From positions 124,001 to 188,000 of the forward strand of contig NZ_JPVZ01000006.1 of the NCBI RefSeq assembly GCF_001662875.1: DNA of 64,000 bases. Direction: 5' to 3'. Numbering within the stretch: the stretch's first letter is position 1; every line of letters starts with the position of its first letter. The notes under the pieces were generated by a model, which was not told the DNA's origin, searched no databases, and was given only the letters and a program-made list of their open reading frames with translations. The stretch comes from Thalassospira tepidiphila MCCC 1A03514 (lineage in GTDB: Bacteria; Pseudomonadota; Alphaproteobacteria; Rhodospirillales; Thalassospiraceae). Shown piece by piece: positions 39,485-48,504 of this stretch. Position numbers and translations under genes: made by a program.

Positions 39485-40471
39485 ATGGCCAAGACATCCA
39501 ATCTGCTCCCGCTCAGTTCTGCGAAGTCCCTGCTTTTCCGCTCTGGCAACCTGTTTCAGAGGGGGCTTAAGCTTAGTCACCTGCGCATGATTGTCGCGAT
39601 GGAAGAGACCGGTCAGATCAGTCTGGCGGCTGACATGCTCAAGACATCCCAACCGGCTGCCTCTAGACTATTGTCTGAGATGGAAACCATCCTTGAGGCG
39701 CGCTTGTGTGTCCGCAGTGCGCGCGGGATCGAGATGACCAATGCCGGACGCGCCCTTGCCAGACGCGCGCGCAGCATGCTGATTGAAATCCGCGAAGCCG
39801 AACGCGAGATCGAGGATATCAAACATGGCGGCGGCACTGTGTTCATCGGGGCGGTGACCGCGGCGGCCGTTGAACTGGTCGTGCCCGCCATCCGAAGCGT
39901 TCAGGCCGTCAACTCCTTGCTTGAGGCCCATGTTGGTGTCGGACCTTCGCATTTGCTGATCAAGGATTTGCTGGCCGGTGATCATGACTTTGTCATTGGC
40001 CGCGTGCCCGAGGATATGGACCCCCGCCTGTTTAACATCCGCGAAATCAGGAGCGAGAAAATCCGCCTCATGGTGCGTACGGGGCACCCGCTGCTTGAAA
40101 GCAACAAGCCGATCACCCTTGCCCGCCTTGCCCAGTTCGAATGGATTTTGCCGCCACCCGGCAACCTGATGCGTCGCACGATCGAAGATGTGTTTATTTC
40201 ACGCCACCTGCCCTTGCCGCATTCGAGTTTGAATTCCGCATCCCTTCTGGTGACGCTGGCGACCCTCTCGGACACCAATGCCATCGCCCCGATGGCCGAG
40301 GAAGTCACAACCCTACTGACCAGTGGCGGGCTGATTACCGAACTGCCCTTTGATGGCGCGATTGAAATCAAACCCTATAGCCTGATCACCGCGCGCGGCC
40401 ATCGGCTTTCACCTTCGGCACAACTGGTTTCCGATCATATTCTCGCACGCATCGAAAAACCGCATGGCTAG
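39485..40471 (+). CDS. LysR family regulator, GbpR-like
   Basis: A 328-residue LysR-type regulator with a longer than usual N-terminus (about 28 residues) before the winged helix (HLRMIVAMEETGQISLAADMLKTSQPAASRLLSEMET). The effector-binding domain follows from about residue 115. It resembles GbpR, the galactose-binding-protein regulator next to chvE in Agrobacterium, and is divergent from the ChvE-like gene here. It probably activates the sugar operon in response to a sugar. GGAGG is upstream of the ATG. Confidence 0.85.
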   Translation: MAKTSNLLPLSSAKSLLFRSGNLFQRGLKLSHLRMIVAMEETGQISLAADMLKTSQPAASRLLSEMETILEARLCVRSARGIEMTNAGRALARRARSMLIEIREAEREIEDIKHGGGTVFIGAVTAAAVELVVPAIRSVQAVNSLLEAHVGVGPSHLLIKDLLAGDHDFVIGRVPEDMDPRLFNIREIRSEKIRLMVRTGHPLLESNKPITLARLAQFEWILPPPGNLMRRTIEDVFISRHLPLPHSSLNSASLLVTLATLSDTNAIAPMAEEVTTLLTSGGLITELPFDGAIEIKPYSLITARGHRLSPSAQLVSDHILARIEKPHG

Positions 40472-40566
40472 GCTGATCGTCATGCAATTGTTTGCACTGT
40501 GAAGCGTCTCAAAACTGGCGTAAGCTTCTGAGACAAAACAAGACATGTTGTGACCGAGAGTAAAAC

Positions 40567-41631
40567 ATGCCCGCAAGCCTTCGATATCTCAGCGCCCTGT
40601 TCGTCGTCGTCTCGCCCCTGATCGCAACGGGTGCGCACGCCAGTGCGACCGATGACAGCACGGCGGAAATGTCCGATATGGACCGCCCGGCCGCCTTTGC
40701 GGTCATGGACATGCGTGCCAGCACTGCATGGGCGATCAATCATTTTCAGTGGCTGGATCCGAACGAAGAGGCGCTTGAAACGCTTGTGTTTTCGGCGGGC
40801 AAAGGGCCTATGCGGCTTGATTTCGTCATGGGCAATATCGTTCCGTCCTATTGCGAACTCCGCCCCGATCCCGAGAATTGCGATGGTCCGGGCGTCCCGG
40901 TCAGCTGGATGGAAGATGTCCCGCAAACCATCTGCATGGATATTCCCCTCGTGCTTAAGGCGCGCCACAAGGATGTTTTGAAAAAGGCCGATCTTCTGTG
41001 CCTGCAACCACAAAGCAACCTGCTTTTCCCCGATGACTGGATTGCTGGCAACGGCTGGCCACAGGTCCATCTGCACCAGACTGTCACGCCAAAAAAAATC
41101 CGCCATGACGGCAATACGGCGATCATTGACCTTGTGATTACCGATGCCATTGCCACGGGCATTGCCAACCTGTCCGAACAGGGCTATGGCCCGGCCAAAA
41201 TCGGCATGAGCGATGATGAACTGCGCGACGTCATCGGCCCGAACCTTGATACGTTTATCGCCGGCGATGATGAAAGCTGCACCTATCTGCAGCGCGATCT
41301 TGATCCGTCCGGACTGGGCTACATGGTCCTTGATGGCAAACTTGCCCGCGTGTCGCTTTATGGTGACGAACATGACGTTGCCACAAGCCTTGTGCGCACC
41401 CGCAATGGCCTTTCCATCGGATCGACCAAGGAAGACGTGTATGCCGCCTTTGCCGGTCAAACCTTGATCGAGGAAGAAAACGAATATCTTGGCCCGGACG
41501 GGCGCTATGTCACCTGGTGGCAGGATGACGCAAAAACGCACGGCATCCGGTTTGAGATTGATGAAAACGGCACGGTCATCGCCATTCATGCTGGCAGCGA
41601 TGCCATCACATTGATCGAAGGCTGCGTCTAA
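40567..41631 (+). CDS. secreted protein of unknown function
   Basis: A 354-residue exported protein with a signal peptide ending near AHAS. I do not recognise a family. The mature part contains several Cys (YCELRPDPENCDGPG, ICMD, LLCLQ, SCTYLQ, EGCV) that may form disulfides, and a C-terminal region with two similar G-x-s-x-d/e modules: KIGMSDDELRDVIGP and SIGSTKEDVYAAFAGQ, a pattern seen in small periplasmic repeat proteins. It is followed by, and may be co-expressed with, an NTPase gene 190 bases on. The antisense strand has a long open reading that is a base-composition shadow. Confidence 0.6.
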   Translation: MPASLRYLSALFVVVSPLIATGAHASATDDSTAEMSDMDRPAAFAVMDMRASTAWAINHFQWLDPNEEALETLVFSAGKGPMRLDFVMGNIVPSYCELRPDPENCDGPGVPVSWMEDVPQTICMDIPLVLKARHKDVLKKADLLCLQPQSNLLFPDDWIAGNGWPQVHLHQTVTPKKIRHDGNTAIIDLVITDAIATGIANLSEQGYGPAKIGMSDDELRDVIGPNLDTFIAGDDESCTYLQRDLDPSGLGYMVLDGKLARVSLYGDEHDVATSLVRTRNGLSIGSTKEDVYAAFAGQTLIEEENEYLGPDGRYVTWWQDDAKTHGIRFEIDENGTVIAIHAGSDAITLIEGCV

Positions 41632-41823
41632 TCCCCGACAACCAAGCGTCACCGCATTTTCTTTGCCGTTGACTTGGCAATTGACTTGCAGGGCCAAGCC
41701 GGTAAAAGCGCGTCTTGCGCAGATCATACAGATCTCGCCACTACCCAAAACCAACAACAATATTGCCATCCCCTTGCCGCAAAGCCCGACCAGAACGGCG
41801 TGCTTGCGGAGACACGAACACGA

Positions 41824-42378
41824 ATGCAAACACCCATAACGTCCAACCTTGTTGTCCTTACCGGCGGTCCCGGTACGGGCAAAACCACATTGATCAACCA
41901 TCTTGATGACCGGGGCTTTGAAACAAGCCCCGAGGTGGCGCGCGCCATCATCGAAGAACAGCTTGAACGCGGCGGCACCGCCCTGCCGTGGGAGGATAAT
42001 GATGCCTATGCCGGGCTGATGTTTCGACGCTCCATCCGCGCATGGCAGGAAGACATCCAAAATCACCCGCGCACGGTTTTCTGTGACCGCGGCCTGCCCG
42101 ACACCTTGGCGCACCGCAGGCTTTCGGGATTACCGGAGAACCCCGACCTCATCCGCGCGATCAATACCTATCGCTATCACCGGGTGGCGTTCGTCCTGCC
42201 GCCCTGGTCGAAAATCTATAAAAACGATGCGGCACGAACACAAAGCTTCTCCGAGGCCGTCAGAACATATGTCGTGCTGTGCCGGACCTATCATGAATGC
42301 GGCTATGAACTGGTCGAAATTCGCAAAGGCCCGGTCGAACAACGCGCCGCCCAGATCCTTGCCCGCCTCAAACTCTAA
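41824..42378 (+). CDS. AAA-type ATP/GTP-binding kinase-like protein
   Basis: A 184-residue P-loop protein. Walker A is LTGGPGTGKTTLINHL (residues 10-25); FCDRGLPDTLA gives the Walker B-like Asp; the length and PEVARAIIEEQL segment match the AAA_28 family of small nucleoside-kinase-like ATPases, whose substrates are mostly unknown. GGAG lies ahead of ATG at 41824; upstream in-frame codons to 41674 look untranslated. It ends 15 bases before the thermonuclease gene and may be co-transcribed with it. Confidence 0.75.
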   Translation: MQTPITSNLVVLTGGPGTGKTTLINHLDDRGFETSPEVARAIIEEQLERGGTALPWEDNDAYAGLMFRRSIRAWQEDIQNHPRTVFCDRGLPDTLAHRRLSGLPENPDLIRAINTYRYHRVAFVLPPWSKIYKNDAARTQSFSEAVRTYVVLCRTYHECGYELVEIRKGPVEQRAAQILARLKL

Positions 42379-42393
42379 GAAACACGCCCCACG

Positions 42394-42867
42394 ATGACGT
42401 CAAACAAACCCGCATCCCGATTTGCCAAGCGTGCCGTCATGGCATGCACGGCCGCCGTAACGATGATCGCCAGCCTGCCGGCGATTGCCGCCTGCTATGA
42501 CTGGCCGCTGCGCGAATATCGCGGCAACTATGCCTATGACGGCGACACGATCTATGTCGCCATTCCCGGCCTGCCTGATGAGATCGCCAATATGTCGGTG
42601 CGCGTGCGCGGGGTCGACACGCCTGAAATGCGCGGCCAATGCGACAGTGAAAAGCAACTGGCGCAAAAGGCGCGGGACTATGCCCGCCAACGCCTGAAGT
42701 CTGCGACATCGGTACAGTTCTGCGAACCGGAATGGGGTCGCTATGGCGGGCGCGTGGTGGCGTCTGTAAAGATTGATGGCAGCCCGCTTGATCTTGAGCT
42801 GATCGAAAACGGCCTTGCCCGCCCCTATGACGGCAAAACCAAACGCCAGTCCTGGTGCCAAGGTTGA
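42394..42867 (+). CDS. secreted thermonuclease-like (SNase) protein
   Basis: A 157-residue exported protein (signal peptide to about AIAA) with a staphylococcal nuclease-like OB-fold. YDGDTIYV and RVRGVDTPEMRGQC hold the Asp, Arg and Glu that bind calcium and catalyse cleavage in SNase, and GRYGGRVVASV supplies the second Arg. Cys pairs in the mature part suggest disulfides. It may degrade extracellular nucleic acid, or be a catalytically altered relative. Fifteen bases after the NTPase gene. Confidence 0.8.
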   Translation: MTSNKPASRFAKRAVMACTAAVTMIASLPAIAACYDWPLREYRGNYAYDGDTIYVAIPGLPDEIANMSVRVRGVDTPEMRGQCDSEKQLAQKARDYARQRLKSATSVQFCEPEWGRYGGRVVASVKIDGSPLDLELIENGLARPYDGKTKRQSWCQG

Positions 42868-43011
42868 GTGCCAAGGCTGAGTGTCAGAGCTGGCCAAATC
42901 AGCCTTTGATGTCACTTCGGTGTGAAGTCACTGGACAACGGCGATATTCCAACCATCTTTGCAAACAGGAAATTGCCGGACCGAAGTTCAGAAAGGCTTG
43001 AGTGACGAAAT

Positions 43012-43452
43012 ATGAGCAAATATCACAAAGACCCGGATGCCATCCGCGACCTGTCGCCCGAACAGTATTATGTGACACAGGAAAGCGGCACCGAACCGCC
43101 GTTTCGCAATGATTTCTGGGATCACAAGGAAGACGGGCTTTATGTCGATATCGTCTCGGGCGAGCCGCTTTTTACCTCGCGCGATAAATTCGATAGCGGC
43201 TGTGGCTGGCCAAGCTTTGTGAAGCCCGTTCAGTCCGAACATGTCGTCGCCAAGGAAGACAACACGCACGGCATGCGCCGGATTGAAGTCAGATCCAAAC
43301 ATGGCGACAGCCATCTTGGCCACGTTTTCCCCGATGGCCCGAAGGATCGCGGTGGATTGCGTTATTGCATCAATTCCGCATCCCTTCGCTTTGTCGCGAT
43401 CGAGGATCTTGAGGCCGAGGGATATGGCGAGTATCGCCACTTATTCGAATAA
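43012..43452 (+). CDS. msrB: peptide-methionine (R)-S-oxide reductase, zinc-less MsrB
   Basis: A 146-residue enzyme repairing methionine-R-sulfoxide. The catalytic Cys is in [12 protein letters not shown], the conserved [10 protein letters not shown] and GCGWPSF segments are intact, and the latter supplies a possible resolving Cys. The two CxxC pairs that hold zinc in E. coli MsrB are replaced ([10 protein letters not shown] and [14 protein letters not shown]), so this is the zinc-free form. Full length, likely cytoplasmic. A strong terminator follows. Confidence 0.93.
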   Translation: MSKYHKDPDAIRDLSPEQYYVTQESGTEPPFRNDFWDHKEDGLYVDIVSGEPLFTSRDKFDSGCGWPSFVKPVQSEHVVAKEDNTHGMRRIEVRSKHGDSHLGHVFPDGPKDRGGLRYCINSASLRFVAIEDLEAEGYGEYRHLFE

Positions 43453-43460
43453 ACAGACAA

Positions 43461-43492
43461 AAAAGACCGGCATCTGGCCGGTCTTTTTATTT
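43461..43492 (+). terminator. terminator of msrB
   Basis: AAAAGACCGGC (43461-43471) and GCCGGTCTTTT (43477-43487) with further T. Confidence 0.92.
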
Positions 43493-43514
43493 GTATGATG
43501 ATTAGAAATCACAC

Positions 43515-43988
43515 TCAAAAATCACCGGGTGCACATTGCAGGCAAGTCAGCCCCATATCGCGCCATTTATCGACCACCCGTCTGCGATCATCGACCACAA
43601 GCCACGGGTTAAAGCCATCCTCGATGATCTTGGCCAGCAGGTCTTCCTTGACCTCTTCATCACTGCGGTGATCGGCGTCCATGGGGCGCAGATACATGCC
43701 ATCAAAGGGAATATCATGCGCACGCAGCCAGGCTTCTGATCGGTGTTGCCAGCCCGCCGGACGGCCCGAACAGATCAGGATTGCATGGCCGGATGCATGA
43801 AGGATGCGCAACAGTTTCTCGATATTTTCAATCGGTTTGGCGTGGTCCATGGCGTCAAAGAACGCATCCCACTGTTTTTCCACACCATGAACCAGATGCC
43901 CCAAAGCATCGGCATCAAAATGCGCCAACGTGCCATCCATATCGAACACGACGGCATCACGCGCATCACGGGCTCTGGGTTCAGTCAC
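43515..43988 (-). CDS. HAD-family phosphatase
   Basis: A 157-residue HAD hydrolase with FDMDGTLAHF (motif I), ICSGRPAGW (motif II) and VVDDRRRVVDKWRDMG (motif IV). The absence of a large cap and the CSGRP segment resemble the phosphatase domain of polynucleotide kinases and related small phosphatases. The start overlaps the histidine-phosphatase gene end by four bases (ATGA), so it is the last gene of the transporter operon. Substrate unknown; it may dephosphorylate the imported compound. Confidence 0.8.
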   Translation of the reverse strand: MTEPRARDARDAVVFDMDGTLAHFDADALGHLVHGVEKQWDAFFDAMDHAKPIENIEKLLRILHASGHAILICSGRPAGWQHRSEAWLRAHDIPFDGMYLRPMDADHRSDEEVKEDLLAKIIEDGFNPWLVVDDRRRVVDKWRDMGLTCLQCAPGDF

Positions 43989-44575
43989 GCAGAAATCTCC
44001 TTGATCAGGTTTTCGGTCAAATTTTCATACTCCCAGCCGATTTCCATCGGGCGGAACAGGATCGGGGTGGCGTTGGGCACGCGCGGGCCATCGGCCTCAA
44101 ACCCGGTCATGTAAAGAATGCAGCGCGCCACACCGGAATGGGCAACAATCACCGTCAGCTCATCACTGACCTCGGCCAGGGCCTGTTGCATGGCAAAGGA
44201 TACGCGCTGGCACATGGCATCAAACCCCTCGCCATTGGGCGGGGTGTCAAAGCGCGGGCAAAGTTCGGAGATCGGACGGCCTTCCAGATCGCCCCAATGA
44301 CGTTCGCGCAGGCCATCAAGCACCCTGGCGTCATAATCGGGCAACACCAGATTGGCCGTCGTCCGCGCCCGGTCCTGTGGGCTGACATAAACCGCCCGCC
44401 ATTTCGCCATCGCCATTAATGGCGCAATCGCCACCGCTTGTTCGCGCCCGGTTTCATTCAGTGGCGGTTCGTTTGATCCGGCAATGATCCCCGCCCGGTT
44501 GGCATCGGTTTCCCCGTGCCGGATGAAGACAAACGGCAGTTTGGGAAAATCGAACTTTTCAGCGGCATAGATCAT
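43985..44575 (-). CDS. histidine phosphatase family protein
   Basis: A 196-residue phosphatase of the phosphoglycerate-mutase superfamily. RHGETDAN is the catalytic RHG motif (His about 19); the second His is in IVAHSGVARCI; LRERHWGDLEG supplies the proton donor. It lies 34 bases after the metallo-beta-lactamase-fold gene and overlaps the HAD gene. A role in dephosphorylating a substrate imported by the upstream ABC transporter is plausible. Family members also include cobalamin and sugar phosphatases. Confidence 0.85.
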   Translation of the reverse strand: MIYAAEKFDFPKLPFVFIRHGETDANRAGIIAGSNEPPLNETGREQAVAIAPLMAMAKWRAVYVSPQDRARTTANLVLPDYDARVLDGLRERHWGDLEGRPISELCPRFDTPPNGEGFDAMCQRVSFAMQQALAEVSDELTVIVAHSGVARCILYMTGFEADGPRVPNATPILFRPMEIGWEYENLTENLIKEISA

Positions 44576-44609
44576 GACCGGACATCACCTTTGTTGGAGA
44601 ACGCATGCA

Positions 44610-45698
44610 TTACAAATAGAACCGATCTGCAAGCTGTAGCCGCCCGTCAAACCCGTCGACAAGTCCAAAATCTTCGGGCCGGCTGGTGAAAAGCGGCACG
44701 ACCTGCATGGCATGGCATTGATTGGCGAGATCAATCACATGGCTTGCCAATGGGTGCACGTTCCAGCGCCGGAAATGGGCATGGCCCTTTTCGACCATCT
44801 TGCGCGCCTCAATCGGCATGAAACCGGTAAAGATCACATGCGCACTTGCCCCCATGCGCCCGGCATCCTGCCATTGATCAATCAGTTCGCGCGCCTTGCC
44901 AAAGGTTGCGCACGGCGCATGACACAGCAGCAAGCGTGCATCGGGATTGAAATGCTTTGCCTTGTCCTTGAGGCTGCGCAACTGGCGGATCGCATCACTT
45001 GCAACGTAATCCGATCCATGGGCATCAAGCACCTGCTTGACCTGCCCATAGCAACGATCATCCATCGACCAGTCGGTCAGGCCATGACGTTCGAACAACA
45101 AGGCCATTTCCGCCGCCCGGCCACTGGGCGGGACGGGAAAGAGGATCTGCCCATCCAGCTTGGTCATGGTGGTCAAAAGGCTATCAATGCGGACCTGCTG
45201 GGTCAGTTGTTCCATGCCATAGGACGCATCAAGCAGGACCGTTGCGGCATCAGGCGGCGTGTCATAGAGGAAATAATCGGATTCCTGACAAAAATCGCCG
45301 GAATACAGCACCCCGCCCCCCAGTTCGAAATGCAGCCACACCCCGCCAAAGGAATGGCCGGTGCGCCCGGTGGTCACGGTCACGCCATCCACCTGAATTT
45401 CCCCATAAGGCGGCAGCGAGATGACATTGGCGCCCTTGGGAAGGGAGCGCGCGGTGACTTCGGTGCAATAGATCGGCAAACCGGCATCGACGATTTCGCC
45501 CGCCGCCCCGATATGGTCGATATGATCGTGGGTAATGAAAACGGCGTTAACTTTATTCAGCCACGCCGGATCAAAACCCTGATCACTTTCGGGACCGACC
45601 CCGCAATCCAGCAGCCAGCGACGGTTAAAGAATTCCAGTCGCAAACAGGCCGGTCCCTTTTCACCAAGACCGGAAAGAACACGCATACGGGCTGACAT
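44610..45698 (-). CDS. metallo-beta-lactamase-fold hydrolase
   Basis: A 362-residue MBL-fold enzyme. HDHIDHIG (about residues 57-64) is the metal-binding signature; later RTGHSFGG and SGDFCQE give further metal ligands. A long C-terminal half, with LLCHAPCATFGKAR and FTGFMP, recalls the beta-CASP-like architecture of RNA and phosphodiester hydrolases but the match is weak. Its start overlaps the ABC ATPase stop (TGATG), so it is co-translated. Given the transporter and phosphatase neighbours it may be a phosphodiesterase. Confidence 0.75.
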   Translation of the reverse strand: MSARMRVLSGLGEKGPACLRLEFFNRRWLLDCGVGPESDQGFDPAWLNKVNAVFITHDHIDHIGAAGEIVDAGLPIYCTEVTARSLPKGANVISLPPYGEIQVDGVTVTTGRTGHSFGGVWLHFELGGGVLYSGDFCQESDYFLYDTPPDAATVLLDASYGMEQLTQQVRIDSLLTTMTKLDGQILFPVPPSGRAAEMALLFERHGLTDWSMDDRCYGQVKQVLDAHGSDYVASDAIRQLRSLKDKAKHFNPDARLLLCHAPCATFGKARELIDQWQDAGRMGASAHVIFTGFMPIEARKMVEKGHAHFRRWNVHPLASHVIDLANQCHAMQVVPLFTSRPEDFGLVDGFDGRLQLADRFYL

Positions 45699-46780
45699 CA
45701 GGCGGCCTCACCCGACATGCGGTCAAACACCCAGCCGTCATTGACCTGAAGGCCGACTTGCTCCCCGATCCGGGCACGGCGGTTGGCATAGACCGGCAAG
45801 GTCTGATCCGCGCCAATCCGGACCGACAGGCGGAACCGCCCGCCGAGATAGACGCAATCATCGACCTGGCCGCGCAATGGCGCATCATCGATGACCCAGA
45901 CGTCCTCGGGCCGCAGGCAAAGACCGGCATTGGCAGTCGTAAGGCCATCAGCCAGTTTCGGGCAGATGCGCGCGGTAATGCTGCTTTGCCCCAACTGGAC
46001 AGAGCAATTGCCATTACTTCCGACCGTCACACCTTGCACCGGCAGGACTGCCCCCGCCCCGACAAAGCCCGCCACCATCAGATCAGCCGGTTCACGATAG
46101 AGCGTTTCGGGCGCTGCCATCTGGCGAATATGGCCCTTGTCCATCACGGCAATCCGGTCGGCCATTGCCATGGCTTCGGACTGGTCATGGGTGACGTAAA
46201 TCATCGTCGCCCCGGTGCGACGATGGAAATCCAGAAACGCCTGCTGCATGGTTTCACGCAGGTGGACATCAAGGTTCGCCAACGGTTCATCGAGCAACAC
46301 CGCCCGCGGTTCCATGACAAGGCAGCGCGCCAGTGCCACACGTTGACGCTGCCCGCCTGAAAGTTCCGACGGGCTGCGATTGGCATAGGGGCCAAGGGCG
46401 ACGATATCGAGTGCCTCGGCAATCTTGCGGTCCTGATCGGCCCGGCCGAGCCCGCGCACCTCCAGCGGATAACCGACATTGCGCGCGACTGTCATATGCG
46501 GCCAAAGGGCATAGGACTGAAACACGATGCCAAGATTGCGGTCCTCGGGACTGATCATGACGTTGTTTTCAGGGCTTGCCATGATCTGACCGCCCAGTGA
46601 AATCTGCCCGTGATCAGGTTCTTCGAACCCGGCCAGCAAGCGCAGAAGTGTTGTCTTGCCACAGCCGGACGGGCCCAAAAGGGCTACAAATTCCCCATCG
46701 GCGATATCAAGCGAGACCTGATTGACCGCCCGATAATCGCCAAAGCATTTGGTAATGCGCGAAAGATTTATGTCTGCCAC
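45698..46780 (-). CDS. ABC transporter ATP-binding protein (Fe/organophosphate type)
   Basis: A 360-residue ATPase of the FbpC/PotA type. Walker A is GPSGCGKTTLLRLLAGF, the signature LSGGQRQRVALARCL, Walker B VLLDEPLANLD, followed by the switch His in THDQSEA. The C-terminal TOBE-like region (about 230-350) has the LRPEDVWVID segment. Together with the fused permease (46768-48504, overlapping by 13 bases) and the binding protein it forms a binding-protein-dependent importer. Confidence 0.93.
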   Translation of the reverse strand: MADINLSRITKCFGDYRAVNQVSLDIADGEFVALLGPSGCGKTTLLRLLAGFEEPDHGQISLGGQIMASPENNVMISPEDRNLGIVFQSYALWPHMTVARNVGYPLEVRGLGRADQDRKIAEALDIVALGPYANRSPSELSGGQRQRVALARCLVMEPRAVLLDEPLANLDVHLRETMQQAFLDFHRRTGATMIYVTHDQSEAMAMADRIAVMDKGHIRQMAAPETLYREPADLMVAGFVGAGAVLPVQGVTVGSNGNCSVQLGQSSITARICPKLADGLTTANAGLCLRPEDVWVIDDAPLRGQVDDCVYLGGRFRLSVRIGADQTLPVYANRRARIGEQVGLQVNDGWVFDRMSGEAA

Positions 46781-48504
46781 GGTACAACTCCTTTGGGCAA
46801 ACGACGCGCGGCAAGCTGAAAACAGCTCATCAGCGCGATCACCACCAGCACGACCAGAACCGCCACGGCCGAGGCCAGAACGGTGTCGCCACTGTCATCA
46901 AGATTGAAAATCAGAACGCCCAACGTCTCGTTCCCGGCCGACCACAAAAGGGCCGAAACGGTCAGTTCGTTAAAGGCGGTCAGGAACACCAAAAGCGCAC
47001 CGGCCGCAGCCGAAGGGGCAGCAAGCGGCAGCAAGATATCGCGTAAGCGGCGCGACAACCCGGCACCACAGGCCTGGGCGGCTTCTTCCAGGGCCGGGTC
47101 AAGCTGGGTAAAGCTGTTCATCACCGGACGCAGCGCAATCACCAGAAAACGCGCCAAGTACGCGACAAAAATGATCGCAAGCGTGCCATACAGACTGACA
47201 TCAATCAGCGGAATGCGGATGAACAACAAAATGCAGGCAATCGCCAAAACCACACCGGGCAAGGCATAGGGCACCTCGACCAGAAGATTGATCAGCTTGG
47301 TCAGGTTCGAAGGCCTGCGCACCATCACATAGGCCAGCGGCAGGCACATCAGAACAAGCGTCACCGCCGCCCCCACGGACAGAACAAAACTGTTCTGAAA
47401 CGCGCGTATGGTGGATGGTTGCACGAACATGACTTCGTGGAACGCCTCGAACGTCGCGTTGGCGAATGTCAGCTTGACGCCGAAGGCCGGAACCAATGCG
47501 GTGGTAAAAAGCGCCAAGAGCGGAATGACCAGAATGGCGACCAATACCGTCCAAAGGGCCATTTCAACCAAGCTTCGGCGCGCACCGAGTTTGACATCCA
47601 AAGGACGCCCGACCATGCCCATCAGGCGATAGTCACGTTTGGACAGCAAACGGTGATGCAACGCCACGCCACAAATCGCAATCGCCCCGATCAGCATGGC
47701 AAGGACGGAAACCTCGCCCAGAACGGACGGGCCGAACCCGGCAAGCTTTTGATAAATCAATGTCGGCAGCGTCTGGTAGCCTGCCGGAATGCCCAGCATC
47801 GCCGGAATGCCAAAGTTGCCAAGCGCGGTGACAAAGGCCATGGCGGTTCCGGCAATAAGGCCCGGACTGGTCAGCGGCAAAATGATCTGCCACCACAAAC
47901 GCCCGCCGCGTGCACCCGCCAGACGGGCGGCTTCGATCTGTTCGCGTGGCAACATGCGCAAATTGGCGCGCAGCGTCAGAAACACGATGGAGGCATGCTG
48001 GATCCCCAACAAAAGGGCGATGCCCTCGGCGGAATAAAGCGGCTGGGGCGATCCCAGCGGCGGGGCCATGCCAATGGCATTTAAAAGCGCACTGCTGGGC
48101 CCGGTCAGTTGCACCCAGCTGAGTGCCGTAATCTGTGGCGGGATCATCATCGGGATCATGAAACAGAACACCAATGCCGCCTTGGCACGTATATCGGTCA
48201 GTGCCACCAGAAAGGCAAAGGCACCCCCGATCAAAAGGGAGATAATCGTTCCCAGACCGGCGGTATAAAGACTGTTTGCCGTGGCCCGCCAAGTTGATGA
48301 ATTGCCCAGCACGTCATGAAAATAATCAAACGAAGGCACACCACCGACCATCACACCTTCAAACCCAAGGCGCAGGATCGGCAAAATCGAAATAATAAAT
48401 ACCGGCACCACCAACCAAATCAGCAACCGGTCCGAAGACCGGTTGCCATTTGGTTTGGCGATTATGCCAGGCAGAACGCCGCGAAGGCGACCTGTAGCCT
48501 GCAT
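46768..48504 (-). CDS. fused ABC transporter permease (FbpB/AfuB type)
   Basis: A 578-residue permease with two fused membrane halves and about 12 helices. Each half has an EAA loop: EAARLAGARGGRLWWQIILPL and EEAAQACGAGLSRRLRDILLPL. This fusion is typical of ferric-iron and organophosphate importers of the FbpB/AfuB type. Its ATG overlaps the stop of the binding-protein gene (TAATG). It belongs to the six-gene leftward operon. Confidence 0.92.
   Translation of the reverse strand: MQATGRLRGVLPGIIAKPNGNRSSDRLLIWLVVPVFIISILPILRLGFEGVMVGGVPSFDYFHDVLGNSSTWRATANSLYTAGLGTIISLLIGGAFAFLVALTDIRAKAALVFCFMIPMMIPPQITALSWVQLTGPSSALLNAIGMAPPLGSPQPLYSAEGIALLLGIQHASIVFLTLRANLRMLPREQIEAARLAGARGGRLWWQIILPLTSPGLIAGTAMAFVTALGNFGIPAMLGIPAGYQTLPTLIYQKLAGFGPSVLGEVSVLAMLIGAIAICGVALHHRLLSKRDYRLMGMVGRPLDVKLGARRSLVEMALWTVLVAILVIPLLALFTTALVPAFGVKLTFANATFEAFHEVMFVQPSTIRAFQNSFVLSVGAAVTLVLMCLPLAYVMVRRPSNLTKLINLLVEVPYALPGVVLAIACILLFIRIPLIDVSLYGTLAIIFVAYLARFLVIALRPVMNSFTQLDPALEEAAQACGAGLSRRLRDILLPLAAPSAAAGALLVFLTAFNELTVSALLWSAGNETLGVLIFNLDDSGDTVLASAVAVLVVLVVIALMSCFQLAARRLPKGVVPWQT

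Noticed and set aside
40480..42114. 544-codon open frame on the minus strand
   Set aside because: Antisense to a secreted protein with a clear signal peptide and to the P-loop kinase-like gene; no recognisable domain.
44712..45695. 327-codon open frame on the plus strand
   Set aside because: Antisense to the MBL-fold gene, whose HDHIDHIG motif and operon overlaps identify the real strand.
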